Shown piece by piece: positions 52,214-61,543 of a DNA stretch of 64,000 nt; position 1 is the stretch's first letter; each line of letters begins with the position of its first letter. The position numbers were made by a program, and so were the translations under genes. The notes beneath the pieces are model-generated. The model was not told the origin of the DNA. It saw only the letters and a list, made by a program, of their open reading frames with translations, and searched no databases. This DNA is from Arthrobacter livingstonensis (lineage in GTDB: Bacteria; Actinomycetota; Actinomycetes; Actinomycetales; Micrococcaceae): NCBI RefSeq assembly GCF_003219815.1, contig NZ_QJVD01000011.1, positions 62,001 to 126,000 on the forward strand, given 5' to 3'.

Positions 52214-55200
52214 ATGAGTTCCCTGACCCGCACCCTGATCACCCTGGGCTTCTCCGACCTCGAAAAAAGTGAGAGGTTCCTGGGCTTCCGGGAGCTGGCC
52301 GGGCTCGATCAGGGCGACCTGCTCACGGCGTTGAAGTCCGCCAACGATCCCGACTTGGCCGTGCAGTCCCTGGTCCGGCTGCTCAGTGCCGTGCCGGCCG
52401 CGTACGGCAAGCTCACCGCCACCGACGCCGAAACAGGCAGTGAGGTCCCCAACGAGGCCCTCTTCCGGCTGCTCGGTGCCTCGGAGGCCCTGGCCGAGTT
52501 CCTGATCCGGCACCCCGAACACATCGACGTCCTGGACACGCCGACGTCCCCGGAACCGGCCGCAGTCCCCGGCGCGGTCCTGCGCGCCTCGATGCTGGCA
52601 GCGGTGGGTGCGGACCCGGCGTCGGGCATGCCCGCGGCGGCGGTGTCCGGCACGGAAGCGAGGATCGCGCTGCGCACACAGTACCGGCGCCACCTGGCCG
52701 AACTGGCCATCCGGGACCTTTGCGCCGCGTCGCCGCAGGACGTCATGCCGCTGGTCGGCGCCGAGCTTGCCGACCTCGCCGCGGCCGCCCTGGAGGCCGC
52801 ACTGGCCGTGGCTCGAACTGAGGTGTCGGACCATTTTCCGGCGCGGGACGTGGCCGCCGTGAAGCTCAGTGTCATCGGCATGGGCAAGTGCGGGGCACGG
52901 GAGCTGAACTATATTTCCGACGTCGACGTCATGTACGTCATTGAGGCCGCGGACGCCGGCCCGGACGACGCCGGTGGGCTGGATGAGGCGCACGCCGTCA
53001 CCGTGGGCAGTGCGCTTGCCTCGGCAGTGTCCCAGACCATCTACGCGCCTGAGCGCGAGCCCGGCCTGTGGGAAGTGGACGCCAACCTGCGTCCCGAAGG
53101 CAAGGACGGCCCGCTGGTGCGCACACTTGAATCCTTCCTGCAGTACTACCAGCGCTGGGCCCACGACTGGGAGTTCCAGGCCTTGCTGAAGGCGCGCGCC
53201 ATTGCGGGGGACCTGGAACTGGGCGAACGGTTTGAACATGCCGTGGCGCCCCTGATCTGGACGTCCTCGGAGCGGGACGGCTTTGTGGCATCAGTGCAGG
53301 CCATGCGCCGCCGCGTCACCGCCAACATCCGCGACTCCGAATCCGGCCGGCAGATCAAGCTGGGCAAGGGCGGGCTGCGCGACGTTGAATTCACGGTCCA
53401 GCTGCTGCAGCTCGTCCACGCGAAAAATGATCCATCCCTGCGGCTGCGGGCCACCACGGACGCCATCCATGCGCTGATGAAGGCAGGTTACATTGGCCGT
53501 ACCGACGCGGCCAAGCTGGACGGCGCGTACCGCTACCTGAGGGTCCTCGAACACCGAATCCAGCTGGTGCACATGCGCCGAACGCACCTGATGCCGACGG
53601 CGCCGGAGCAGCTGCGTGCCCTGGCGCGGGCGGTCACCGGTCCTATGAACCTCAAGCGGCCCAGCGCGGAGACGCTGCTGGAAGACTGGGGCAGGGTCAA
53701 GCGGCAGGTCCACGCGCTGCACGAACACATCTTTTACCGGCCCATCCTGGCCACTGCCGCGCACCTGAGCGCCGCGGACGCAGCTTTGACCACGGATGCG
53801 GCCAGGGCGCGGCTGGCCGCGCTCGGCTACCGGGACGCCGCCGGCGCCCAGCGCCACATTGAGGCCCTGACGGCCGGGGTGAGCCGCCGGGCGGCCCTGC
53901 AGCGCCAGCTGTTGCCCGTGCTGCTGGGGTGGCTGGCCGACGGCGTCAACCCCGACGGCGGGCTGCTCGCCTTCCGCCGTGTGAGCGAGGCGCTGGGAAC
54001 CTCGCACTGGTATCTGGGAATGCTCCGCGACCACCAGGCCGCAGCCGAGCGCCTGTGTCATGTGTTGTCCAGTTCCCGCCTGGTGACGGACCTTTTGGAA
54101 GTTTCACCCGAGGCAACGGCCTGGTTTGGCAACGACAAGGAACTGGTTCCACTGGCGTTTGAGGCCCAGTGGACCGAGATCCAATCCAAAATGTCCCGGC
54201 ACCCTGAGCCGACGGAAGCCATTCGGCTGATCCGCCTGATCAGGCAGCGCGAGATCCTGCGGATCGCCATTGCGGACTGCTCCGGGTTGTTGTCCCAGGA
54301 CCAGGTCTCCGCCGCGCTCAGCGACGCGGACCGGGCCGCCGTGCTGGGGGCCCTGCTCGTTGCCGAGTCGGACGTCCAGGCCGGCGGTCAGGCGCTGACC
54401 AGGGTGCTGGTGGTGGCCATGGGCCGGCAGGGCGGACGCGAAATAGGCTACGGCTCCGACGCCGACGTGCTTTTTGTCCACCGGCCCGTGGCGGGTGCCG
54501 ACGAAGCGGAGGCCCAGGCGCAGGCACAGGCGATCGTTGCGAAGCTGATGTCCATGCTGACCCAGCCGGTACGTCCGGCCATCATGGCCGAGCGCGTGCT
54601 CAGTATCGACGCGGACCTGCGCCCGGAAGGCAAAAGCGGCCCGCTCGTGCGTTCCCTCGAGGCGTACCGCGAGTACTACGCCCGGTGGTCCTCCGCTTGG
54701 GAGGCCCAGGCGCTGTTGCGGGCGCTTCCCCTGGCGGGCAGCGACGAGCTGGCCGTCGACTTCCTCGAGATGGTCAACCCGGTCAGGTACCCGGCCGTCC
54801 TGGGCGAGACGGAACTGCGGGAGATCAAGCGCATCAAGGCCAGGATGGAATCCGAGCGGCTGCCGCGTGGTGCCGATCCCGCGCGACACGTGAAGCTGGG
54901 CCGTGGCGGCCTGAGCGATGTTGAGTGGCTGGTCCAGCTGTGGCAGCTGCAAAACGCGCACAGCGAGCCGTCGCTGAGGACTACGCAGACGGTGGCGGCA
55001 CTCCATGGCGCCCATGCGCTGGGACTGGTGGACGGCGAGGACGCCTCCGTGCTGGAAGCCGCCTGGCGGCTGGCCGGAAAGATCCGCAACGCCAACGTGA
55101 TTTGGACCGGCAAGTCCTCCGACGTGCTGCCGTCAGCGCGCGGAGACCTGGAGGCGGTGGCGCGCTGGTGCGGCTACGAGCCAGGGCAGGCTACTGCTTT

Positions 55201-55267
55201 CGAGGAGGACTACCTGGGGCTTACCCGGCGGGCCCGGGCGGTGTTTGAGCGGCTTTTTTACGGATAA
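52214..55267 (+). CDS. glnE: Bifunctional glutamine synthetase adenylyltransferase/deadenylylase
   Basis: Protein of 1017 residues that adenylylates and deadenylylates glutamine synthetase in response to nitrogen status. Two nucleotidyltransferase domains each carry the G-x-x-D-x-D core: MGKCGARELNYISDVDVMYV near residue 222 (deadenylylase half) and MGRQGGREIGYGSDADVLFV near 740 (adenylyltransferase half). Conserved segments VDANLRPEGKDGPL and IDADLRPEGKSGPL pair with them. A helical GlnD-like linker joins the halves. It starts eight bases after the glnA2-like gene, so co-expression is likely. Its substrate should include the GlnA encoded at 62.5 kb. Confidence 0.96.
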   Translation: MSSLTRTLITLGFSDLEKSERFLGFRELAGLDQGDLLTALKSANDPDLAVQSLVRLLSAVPAAYGKLTATDAETGSEVPNEALFRLLGASEALAEFLIRHPEHIDVLDTPTSPEPAAVPGAVLRASMLAAVGADPASGMPAAAVSGTEARIALRTQYRRHLAELAIRDLCAASPQDVMPLVGAELADLAAAALEAALAVARTEVSDHFPARDVAAVKLSVIGMGKCGARELNYISDVDVMYVIEAADAGPDDAGGLDEAHAVTVGSALASAVSQTIYAPEREPGLWEVDANLRPEGKDGPLVRTLESFLQYYQRWAHDWEFQALLKARAIAGDLELGERFEHAVAPLIWTSSERDGFVASVQAMRRRVTANIRDSESGRQIKLGKGGLRDVEFTVQLLQLVHAKNDPSLRLRATTDAIHALMKAGYIGRTDAAKLDGAYRYLRVLEHRIQLVHMRRTHLMPTAPEQLRALARAVTGPMNLKRPSAETLLEDWGRVKRQVHALHEHIFYRPILATAAHLSAADAALTTDAARARLAALGYRDAAGAQRHIEALTAGVSRRAALQRQLLPVLLGWLADGVNPDGGLLAFRRVSEALGTSHWYLGMLRDHQAAAERLCHVLSSSRLVTDLLEVSPEATAWFGNDKELVPLAFEAQWTEIQSKMSRHPEPTEAIRLIRLIRQREILRIAIADCSGLLSQDQVSAALSDADRAAVLGALLVAESDVQAGGQALTRVLVVAMGRQGGREIGYGSDADVLFVHRPVAGADEAEAQAQAQAIVAKLMSMLTQPVRPAIMAERVLSIDADLRPEGKSGPLVRSLEAYREYYARWSSAWEAQALLRALPLAGSDELAVDFLEMVNPVRYPAVLGETELREIKRIKARMESERLPRGADPARHVKLGRGGLSDVEWLVQLWQLQNAHSEPSLRTTQTVAALHGAHALGLVDGEDASVLEAAWRLAGKIRNANVIWTGKSSDVLPSARGDLEAVARWCGYEPGQATAFEEDYLGLTRRARAVFERLFYG

Positions 55268-55287
55268 AGCGGCCGCTGCCCGCCATG

Positions 55288-56808
55288 TCAACAGGGGCGG
55301 GACGGATTCCGGCCGTGCCAGCCGCTGGGCAGCAGCACCCGGGTGTGGGCGAGCATGGTGACTGCCTCCGCCCCGGCGACCAGTGCGCCGTCGCGCACGA
55401 AGCCTTCCTCGCGGCCCGTGAGATCCGCGGTCAGCCGCCCCTTCCACAGCGCCAGCAATTCGGCGTGTTCGGGCAACGGCGCCAGGTTGTGCATTTCCCC
55501 TGGATCGTTGTCCAGATCGAAGAGTTCCTCGGTACCCCATTCGGAGGCCCACAGGTACTTGACATGGCCGTCAGTGACCCACTGCAGGGACTGGCCAAAG
55601 TACACGTGTTCGCCGTGCAGCCATTGGCGCCACGGTTCGGGCGCCGGAGCGTCTTTCGGAGCCTGGCGCAGGAAGCGCGCCAGCGACCTGCCATCGCAGC
55701 TCTCCGGCACGGGCAGACCGGCCAGCTCCAACAGGGTCGGCATGATGTCGCGCAGCTCCACCACCTCATCCACCACGCCGCCGCGCTTCGCCGCGGTGTC
55801 GTTTGGGGCCGGTGCGACGATGAATGGCACCCGGGCGGAGCCTTCGTAGCCCACCGCCTTGCGGTAGAAGTCATGATCGCCGAGCATTTCACCGTGGTCG
55901 GAGGTAAACGCCACGATGGTGTCCCCGGCCAGGCCAAACGCGTTCAGTGCCTCAAAAAGGCGCATGAGCTGCAAGTCGATCTGGGTCATGAGCCCGTAGT
56001 AACCGGCACGGGTACGGTGGGTGACGGCCTCGGATAAGGTGCCGAAGGCCAGCTGGTGGTTGCCATCGGTTCGCACGGACTCGAAGTGGTGCTCCCAATC
56101 GCCCAACCGGCGCTTGAAGGCGGGCAGGTCCAGGTACATGTCCATGGCCCATGCCGGTGGATCGTAGGGCGGATGCGGGCGGTGGAAGGATAGATAAAGG
56201 AAGAACGGCACGGTGGGGTCCCGGCGGTACAGCCATTCCACTGCCTGGGAGCCGGCCCAAGACGTCGGGTGCAGGCGCTCGGACTTGTCCCACGGCCGTG
56301 CCACAGTCGAGTTGCATCCTGCGCCGTGATCAAAGTATTCCTCGTCGGCCGTGACTCCGGGCTGGCGCCGTAGCCACGGGACGTAGTCGTCGAAGTACTT
56401 GAAGTTCAGCCGGTGTTCCCGCCGGGTATGGTGCAGGAAGCCGTCGTGGAGAATGACGTCGTCAAAGCCCACCCGGCTGCGCTCGGGGTAAACGTGCATC
56501 TTGCCGATGGACTGTGTCTGATAGCCGGCGCGGCGGAACTCGCCCTGCAGCGTGACGGGATGAACTGCGTCGAACGGCACGCCCTCCTGGTAGCCCACCC
56601 GCCCGTGGCGCTCCTGGGACTGGCCGGTAAACAGTGCCACACGCGCCGGGACACACGTGGGCGTGGCCGAATAGGCGTGCCGGAACCTGGCACCCCTGGA
56701 GGCCAGTTCGTCCAAGTGCGGCGTCTGCACGTGGGGGTGCCCCTCGGCGCCAAGACAGTCGCCACGCCATTCGTCGGCACAAATAAGGATCACGTTGGGG
56801 TCGGTCAT
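55288..56808 (-). CDS. Sulfatase (formylglycine-dependent alkaline phosphatase superfamily)
   Basis: Cytosolic-looking sulfatase of 506 residues with no evident signal peptide. NVILICADEWRGDCLGAEGH gives the first metal Asp. The modification motif TCVPAR near residue 52 has Cys for conversion to formylglycine, then GKMHVYPE, and the metal ligands in SDHGEMLGDHDFYRK. The substrate could be a sulfate ester or a choline-sulfate type compound; the sequence does not decide. Activity needs a formylglycine-generating enzyme, which is not in the window. It converges with glnE and is divergent from the WIWPY repeat gene. Confidence 0.9.
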   Translation of the reverse strand: MTDPNVILICADEWRGDCLGAEGHPHVQTPHLDELASRGARFRHAYSATPTCVPARVALFTGQSQERHGRVGYQEGVPFDAVHPVTLQGEFRRAGYQTQSIGKMHVYPERSRVGFDDVILHDGFLHHTRREHRLNFKYFDDYVPWLRRQPGVTADEEYFDHGAGCNSTVARPWDKSERLHPTSWAGSQAVEWLYRRDPTVPFFLYLSFHRPHPPYDPPAWAMDMYLDLPAFKRRLGDWEHHFESVRTDGNHQLAFGTLSEAVTHRTRAGYYGLMTQIDLQLMRLFEALNAFGLAGDTIVAFTSDHGEMLGDHDFYRKAVGYEGSARVPFIVAPAPNDTAAKRGGVVDEVVELRDIMPTLLELAGLPVPESCDGRSLARFLRQAPKDAPAPEPWRQWLHGEHVYFGQSLQWVTDGHVKYLWASEWGTEELFDLDNDPGEMHNLAPLPEHAELLALWKGRLTADLTGREEGFVRDGALVAGAEAVTMLAHTRVLLPSGWHGRNPSRPC

Positions 56809-56939
56809 CAGCTGCCTTCTTCCAGTCCCACGGCACTCGGGAGGGCCGCGGAATCACCCCGAGCCTACCCCGGCGCGCCGTGTGGCAGGCCCTTTCTGCC
56901 GGGACACGCAAAACCCACTTCCGCACATTGGTGGACAAT

Positions 56940-56966
56940 TTGGCCATCCGTGCATGACACTATAAG
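56940..56966 (+). promoter_or_regulatory. Possible promoter of the WIWPY repeat gene
   Basis: TTGGCC at 56940 and TATAAG at 56961-56966, 15 nt apart, form a weak match to a housekeeping promoter about 110 bases before the gene. An AT-rich tract (GATAAAAATTATG) follows. A small CGAAT/ATTCG hairpin at 57049-57062 directly precedes the GAGGGG ribosome binding site and may modulate translation. Confidence 0.35.
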
Positions 56967-57073
56967 GGACAAGTGCATACGATAAAAATTATGCCTGCCA
57001 AGCCTACTCCCGCTGGGGGAGGGATTTGGGGCCGTCCGGGCTGTCACACGAATCATCATTCGAGGGGTTTTCC

Positions 57074-57568
57074 ATGCAGAGTAGTCAACCCGTGAAACAC
57101 ACACGGACCGGCCGAATCGCCGTATTCGGTGCCGTTTTTACCGCGATCGCCATGTTCCTCGGACTTGGCGGGGCTGCAGCTGCAACCGCCCCGCAGGGAC
57201 CCCTGACATCGCCGCACTCGCAGGTGGCTTCGGCTACCGCCGCTCCGGCGGGCCAGTGGATTTGGCCGTATGCCGGGTCTGCTTCGTCTTCGACGACGTT
57301 GGCGGGTCATTGGATTTGGCCGTATGCCGGGTCTGCTTCGTCTTCGACGACGTTGGCGGGTCAGTGGATTTGGCCGTATGCCGGGTCTGCTTCGTCTTCG
57401 ACGACGTTGGCGGGTCAGTGGATTTGGCCGTATGCCGGGTCTGCTTCGTCTTCGACGACGTTGGCGGGTCAGTGGATTTGGCCGTATGCCGGGTCTGCTT
57501 CGTCTTCGACGACGTTGGCGGGTCAGTGGATTTGGCCGTATTCGGCTCCGGTCACCACTTTGGCATAA
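57074..57568 (+). CDS. Exported WIWPY-repeat protein, unrecognised family
   Basis: A 164-residue protein that I do not recognise. Residues 1-37 form a Sec-type signal peptide: basic start, hydrophobic core (IAVFGAVFTAIAMFLGLGG), Ala-rich cleavage region AAAATA. After a linker of about 22 residues come six units of 18 residues from residue 60, each GQWIWPYAGSASSSTTLA or nearly so. Unit 2 has H for Q, and the last is shortened to GQWIWPYSAPVTTLA. The units are 54 bp, almost identical in DNA (starts 57251, 57305, 57359, 57413, 57467, 57521), which suggests recent duplication. The start is set by GAGGGG. Terminator at 57633. A surface-binding protein, coat component or multi-copy peptide precursor are all open. 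Confidence 0.8.
   Translation: MQSSQPVKHTRTGRIAVFGAVFTAIAMFLGLGGAAAATAPQGPLTSPHSQVASATAAPAGQWIWPYAGSASSSTTLAGHWIWPYAGSASSSTTLAGQWIWPYAGSASSSTTLAGQWIWPYAGSASSSTTLAGQWIWPYAGSASSSTTLAGQWIWPYSAPVTTLA
57251..57568 (+). repeat. Six-unit 54-bp tandem repeat inside the WIWPY gene
   Basis: Units of exactly 54 bp start at 57251 and every 54 bases to 57521. They differ by only a few bases (GGC/GGT at the first codon, one CAT for CAG), and the sixth diverges after TGGCCGTAT. Because the period is divisible by three, all frames stay open, which creates spurious ORFs on both strands. Confidence 0.95.
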
Positions 57569-57574
57569 GGGTGT

Positions 57575-57666
57575 AACGGCCGGCGACGGCCGTTGGGCAG
57601 CAGCTGACAGCGAATTGTCCAAAGTTAATAGAGGGGCTGGCCGGTCATCCGGCTGGCCCCTTTTTT
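57575..57666 (+). terminator. Hairpin and strong intrinsic terminator after WIWPY gene
   Basis: A 7-bp hairpin (AACGGCC/GGCCGTT, 57575-57594) follows the stop. At 57633-57660 a 12-bp RNA stem with two G-U pairs and a TCAT loop is followed by six T (57661-57666). This is the best terminator in the window and indicates a monocistronic, probably abundant transcript. Confidence 0.9.
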
Positions 57667-57862
57667 GGTGGTACGGCGGCAGAGGTGGCAACCGCACAGT
57701 TTTGCCGTGTGTTTTTTGTCGGTGGTGCTGCCGCTGTGAGGCATTCGTCACACTAGGGTTGAAAGGGCCGGGGGAAACTTTTGCCCGGCCAGTCCCGCCC
57801 CGCTTGGCCCGACCAATCGGGAGCAGGCGGGAAGCCCGCACGGAGTCAAAGGAGACACCGCC

Positions 57863-58030
57863 ATGCCGCACCTGCTCGCCAGCGAAGCACCACAGGCATC
57901 ACTTGGCAACGCGGAAAGTTCATGTCGGCCGCAACCTTCGCCGCGATCCGTTGCTCCAGCCGGCACCGTGCACGGCAGTGTCCTCTGCGAGCGTGAATGC
58001 CCCTACTGCTGGGGCCCGGAAACCGACTGA
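57863..58030 (+). CDS. Candidate 55-residue Cys-containing mini-protein
   Basis: An ATG at 57863 with AAAGGAG about 8 nt upstream opens a 55-residue frame to TGA at 58028. The N-terminal half is Ser/Pro/Ala-rich. The C-terminus reads VLCERECPYCWGPETD, with Cys spacing C-x3-C-x2-C plus an earlier Cys (ESSCRPQ), suggestive of a metal site or redox pair. No signal peptide or TM helix is seen. It lies between the WIWPY terminator and the amino-acid ABC genes; it could be an independent protein or a regulatory leader peptide. I do not recognise it. Confidence 0.5.
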   Translation: MPHLLASEAPQASLGNAESSCRPQPSPRSVAPAGTVHGSVLCERECPYCWGPETD

Positions 58031-58169
58031 CCGCCGCTAGAGGCAGCATTTCGCATAGAATCTATCCCTGATACTGCGCCGGCACCCGCTTGGGTCCAAA
58101 AGCGCACCATCTTGTTGCGCCCGCGCCACAGTCACAGCCCGTGGCGTCACGCCACCCCAAAATTGAAGG

Positions 58170-59714
58170 ATGGTTACGAAGATCTTGAACTTATATCGGT
58201 TGGCCACAAAACGCGGAAGGGCTGCGCTCGGCGCCGTGCTGACCGTCCTGGCTCTCTTCCTGGGGATCGCAGCGGCCTCAGCCGCTGTGATGCCTGCCCC
58301 AGCCCCCGCCAGCGCGCCGCTGGCATCTGCCGTTGCCCCCGCCGTCGCGCATGCCTCCGCGGCAGACGTCAAGGGCAAGACGTTCTCGGTAGCCACGGAC
58401 ACAACGTTCGCGCCGTTCGAGTTCCGCAACGGCAGCGGTGACCTGGTCGGCATCGACATGGACCTGCTGCGGGCCATCGCCGCCAACCAGGGCTTCAAGG
58501 TCGACATCAAGTCCTTGGGCTTCGACGCAGCGCTCCAGGCGTTGCAATCCAACCAGGTCCAGGGCGTCATTGCCGGAATGTCCATCACGGACAAGCGCAA
58601 GCTGATCTTCGACTTCTCCGATCCGTACTTCGATTCCGGCATACAGATGGCCGTTGCCAAAAGCAACAATGACGTCAAAACTTACTCCGATCTCAAGGGC
58701 AAGTCGGTCGCCGTCAAGCGGGGCAGCGAGGGCGAAACCTTCGCCAACTCCATCAAGGCCAAGTACGGTTTCACCGTCAAGGCACTGGCCGATTCCGCCA
58801 CCATGTACGACGACGTCAAGGCAGGAAACTCGGTGGCCGTCTTTGACGACTACCCCGTACTTGCCTACGGCGTCAGCCAAAACAACGGACTGAAGATCGT
58901 CACCCCCAAGGAGCGGGGAAGTTCCTACGGCTTTGCCGTAAACAAGGGACAGAACGCAGATCTGCTCACGGCATTCGACAAAGGCCTGGCGAACCTTAAG
59001 GCCAGCGGCGAATACCAGAAGATCCTCGACAAGTACCTGGCCGCACCGGAAACGGCCAAGCAGACCAGCTTCTTCCAGTTGCTCGCGAACAGCTTCCCGG
59101 CGCTCATGAAGGGCCTGGGCATGACGTTGCTGGCCACGGCGCTGTCGCTGGTCATCGCGCTGGTGCTTGGCATCGTGTTCGGCTTCTTTAAGGTCGGCGA
59201 AAGCCGGATCCTGCGCATCATTGCGAGCATTTACGTGGAGATCTTCCGCGGCACCCCGCTGCTGGTGCAGGCGTTCTTCTTCTACTTCGGCCTGCCCCAG
59301 CTCACCGGCCAGCCGCTGAATGTCCTGAGCGCCGGCGTGATCACCTTGAGCCTGAACGCCGGTGCGTACATGACCGAGATTGTCCGCGGCGGCATCCAGT
59401 CCGTGGACCCCGGACAGCTGGAGGCCAGCCGCAGCCTGGGTCTGGGCTACGTAACCTCCATGCGCCGCGTGGTGGTACCGCAGGCCATCAAAATCATGAC
59501 GCCGTCGTTCATCAACCAGTTCGTCATCACCTTGAAGGACACGTCCCTGCTGGCTGTCATTGGCTTCGCGGAACTGACGTACCAGGGCCAGCAGATCTAT
59601 GCGGCCAACTTCCGCACGGGTGAAACGCTGCTGATCGTGGCGGCCATTTACTTCATCGTGATCTTCATCTTGACCCAGCTTTCCAACGTCCTGGACAGGA
59701 AGTTCAACAAATGA
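58170..59714 (+). CDS. Amino-acid ABC transporter: fused binding protein and permease
   Basis: Single chain of 514 residues combining an extracellular solute-binding domain and a membrane permease for polar amino acids, probably glutamine. After a signal-anchor-like helix ([20 protein letters not shown]), the SBP3 domain spans about residues 70-290 ([40 protein letters not shown]). The HisM-like permease domain (about residues 300-510) has the [20 protein letters not shown] segment and the EAA loop [12 protein letters not shown]. The fusion is known in Gram-positive GlnPQ systems. The ATG at 58170 overlaps its GAAGG, so the start is uncertain. It overlaps the ATPase gene by four bases. Confidence 0.93.
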   Translation: MVTKILNLYRLATKRGRAALGAVLTVLALFLGIAAASAAVMPAPAPASAPLASAVAPAVAHASAADVKGKTFSVATDTTFAPFEFRNGSGDLVGIDMDLLRAIAANQGFKVDIKSLGFDAALQALQSNQVQGVIAGMSITDKRKLIFDFSDPYFDSGIQMAVAKSNNDVKTYSDLKGKSVAVKRGSEGETFANSIKAKYGFTVKALADSATMYDDVKAGNSVAVFDDYPVLAYGVSQNNGLKIVTPKERGSSYGFAVNKGQNADLLTAFDKGLANLKASGEYQKILDKYLAAPETAKQTSFFQLLANSFPALMKGLGMTLLATALSLVIALVLGIVFGFFKVGESRILRIIASIYVEIFRGTPLLVQAFFFYFGLPQLTGQPLNVLSAGVITLSLNAGAYMTEIVRGGIQSVDPGQLEASRSLGLGYVTSMRRVVVPQAIKIMTPSFINQFVITLKDTSLLAVIGFAELTYQGQQIYAANFRTGETLLIVAAIYFIVIFILTQLSNVLDRKFNK

Positions 59715-60466
59715 GTGACGCCACAGCAAGCGGAACCACAGCCAAGATCCGCGTCCGCGACCTGAAAAAATCGTTTGGCTCCAACGAGGTGCTCAAGGGC
59801 CTTGACGTGGACGTTGCCGAGGGCGAGGTGGTTTGCGTCATTGGCCCTTCCGGCTCCGGCAAGTCCACGTTCCTGCGCTGCCTGAACAAGCTCGAGGACA
59901 TCACGGCCGGCACTGTCACGGTGGACGGTTATGACCTCACAGACCCCAAGGTGGACCTCAACGCCGTCCGCCAGCACATCGGCATGGTGTTCCAGCACTT
60001 CAACCTGTTCCCGCACATGACGGCACTGCAAAACATCATGCTGGCTCCCGTGGAGCTGAAGAAGCTGGACAAGGCCGCGGCCCGCGCCAAGGGCATGGAA
60101 CTGTTGAAGCGTGTGGGGCTTGCCGAAAAGGCCGACGCCCGTCCGGCGTCGCTCTCCGGCGGACAGAAGCAGCGCGTCGCCATTGCCCGCGCCTTGGCCA
60201 TGAACCCCGGCATCATGCTCTTTGACGAGGCCACCAGCGCCCTTGACCCCGAAATGGTGGGTGAGGTGCTCCAGGTGATCCGCGACCTCGCTGCTGAGGG
60301 CATGACCATGGTGGTGGTCACGCACGAGATGGGCTTCGCCCGCGAGGTGGCCGACCGCGTCATCTTCATGGACGCCGGTGTCATTTGTGAAGAAGGCGCT
60401 CCGGAAGCCATCTTCTCCCACGCGGAGCAGCCGCGCCTGCAGGACTTCCTGGCCAAGGTCCTTTAG
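59711..60466 (+). CDS. Amino-acid ABC transporter ATPase (GlnQ-like)
   Basis: ATP-binding subunit of 251 residues energising the fused receptor-permease encoded just upstream. Walker A is [19 protein letters not shown], the Q loop [11 protein letters not shown], the signature [17 protein letters not shown], Walker [18 protein letters not shown] and the switch His in [10 protein letters not shown]. It is a polar-amino-acid type (HisP/GlnQ) ATPase. The start overlaps the upstream stop (ATGA). A GC-rich hairpin with a T-run follows the stop, closing a two-gene operon. Clustering with glutaminase and glutamine synthetase genes suggests glutamine or glutamate uptake. Confidence 0.95.
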   Translation: MSDATASGTTAKIRVRDLKKSFGSNEVLKGLDVDVAEGEVVCVIGPSGSGKSTFLRCLNKLEDITAGTVTVDGYDLTDPKVDLNAVRQHIGMVFQHFNLFPHMTALQNIMLAPVELKKLDKAAARAKGMELLKRVGLAEKADARPASLSGGQKQRVAIARALAMNPGIMLFDEATSALDPEMVGEVLQVIRDLAAEGMTMVVVTHEMGFAREVADRVIFMDAGVICEEGAPEAIFSHAEQPRLQDFLAKVL

Positions 60467-60479
60467 CGTTTTTGTTTGC

Positions 60480-60514
60480 GGGGCGGCCGGCTGGATTGGC
60501 GGGCCGCCCCTTTT
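60480..60514 (+). terminator. Intrinsic terminator after the ABC operon
   Basis: A 9-bp stem GGGGCGGCC/GGCCGCCCC with a loop of about 13 nt is followed by TTTT and an AT-rich stretch, 14 bases after the ATPase stop. Confidence 0.8.
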
Positions 60515-60554
60515 ATCTTTATGTTCGACGGCGGAACAACAGTTGGGAGTGCAC

Positions 60555-61469
60555 GTGAGCGACATGCAGGGGATCCTGGATGAGATTGTTGGGCATGTGG
60601 CGCCGCTGTGCCGCCAGGGTGAGGTGGCCTCCTACATTCCCAGCCTCGGCGAGGTCTCCCCGGACAAGTTTGGCATCTGTGTGGCCATGGCTGACGGCGA
60701 GATTTACGGGGCGGGGGACTGGCAGGAACCGTTCTCCATCCAGAGCATCTCGAAAGTGTTTTCGCTGGCCTTGGTCATGTCATACGACTACGACTCCATC
60801 TGGAGGCGCGTCTTTCGGGAGCCCTCGGGCACGCCCTTCAACTCCATGATCCAGCTGGAGGCGGACCGCGGTATCCCGCGAAACCCGTTCATCAACGCAG
60901 GCGCCCTGGTTGTCACCGACAGGCTGCTGACGCTGACGGGGGATGCCTCCGTCTCCATTCGCGGCCTGCTGCGCCTTGAATCCGGCAACCCCTCCGTAGA
61001 CATCGATGCGGTAGTGGCCGCATCGGAGGCCGACCACGGTCACCGCAACGCTTCCATGGCGCACCTGCTGGCCAGCTACGGAAACCTGGAAAACTCCGTT
61101 GATGACGTGCTGGCGAGTTACTTCAGGCAATGTGCCCTGTCCATGAGCTGCGAAGACCTCGCCAAAGCCTCACTCTTCCTGGCCCGCCATGGCGTTGCGG
61201 CTGGCGGCACGCCGTTCCTGAGCCGCAACCAGAGCAAGCGCGTGAATGCCGTGATGCTCACCTGCGGCACGTACGACGCCGCGGGGGAGTTCGCCTACCG
61301 TGTGGGCCTGCCCGGAAAGAGCGGCGTGGGCGGAGGGATCGTCGCGATCGTGCCCGGCCGCTGCTCCATCACGGTATGGGGTCCGTCCCTGGGCCCCAAC
61401 GGCAACTCCATGGCTGGCATCGCCGCCCTGGATGAGTTCACAGCACGCACGGGCTGGTCCATTTTCTAG
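60555..61469 (+). CDS. glsA: Glutaminase A
   Basis: Serine-dependent amidase of about 304 residues that hydrolyses glutamine to glutamate and ammonia in the cytosol. The beta-lactamase-like active site Ser-x-x-Lys is in FSIQSISKVFSLAL near residue 65. NPFINAGALVVTDRL, the ASMAHLLASYGN segment, YFRQCALSMSCEDLAKA and GKSGVGGGIVAIVPGR are family motifs. I chose the GTG at 60555 because GGGAG lies 5 nt upstream; the frame is open much further upstream through the terminator, which is not expected to be coding. It sits between the glutamine-type ABC operon and glnA. Confidence 0.94.
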   Translation: MSDMQGILDEIVGHVAPLCRQGEVASYIPSLGEVSPDKFGICVAMADGEIYGAGDWQEPFSIQSISKVFSLALVMSYDYDSIWRRVFREPSGTPFNSMIQLEADRGIPRNPFINAGALVVTDRLLTLTGDASVSIRGLLRLESGNPSVDIDAVVAASEADHGHRNASMAHLLASYGNLENSVDDVLASYFRQCALSMSCEDLAKASLFLARHGVAAGGTPFLSRNQSKRVNAVMLTCGTYDAAGEFAYRVGLPGKSGVGGGIVAIVPGRCSITVWGPSLGPNGNSMAGIAALDEFTARTGWSIF

Positions 61470-61543
61470 CCCCTACCGACGCCGCAGCACCTTTCGGGGT
61501 GCGCCGCACCGGATGATGTGCGGCCCGGTCCCGCAGCAGTGAC

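Noticed and set aside
57056-57871. Minus-strand and alternative plus frames across the 54-bp repeat
   Set aside because: The repeat period is divisible by three, so all frames stay open. Only the frame with a signal peptide and ribosome binding site is supported.
60378-60554. N-terminal extension of glutaminase
   Set aside because: It would run through the ABC ATPase gene end and its terminator; the GTG at 60555 has a proper ribosome binding site.
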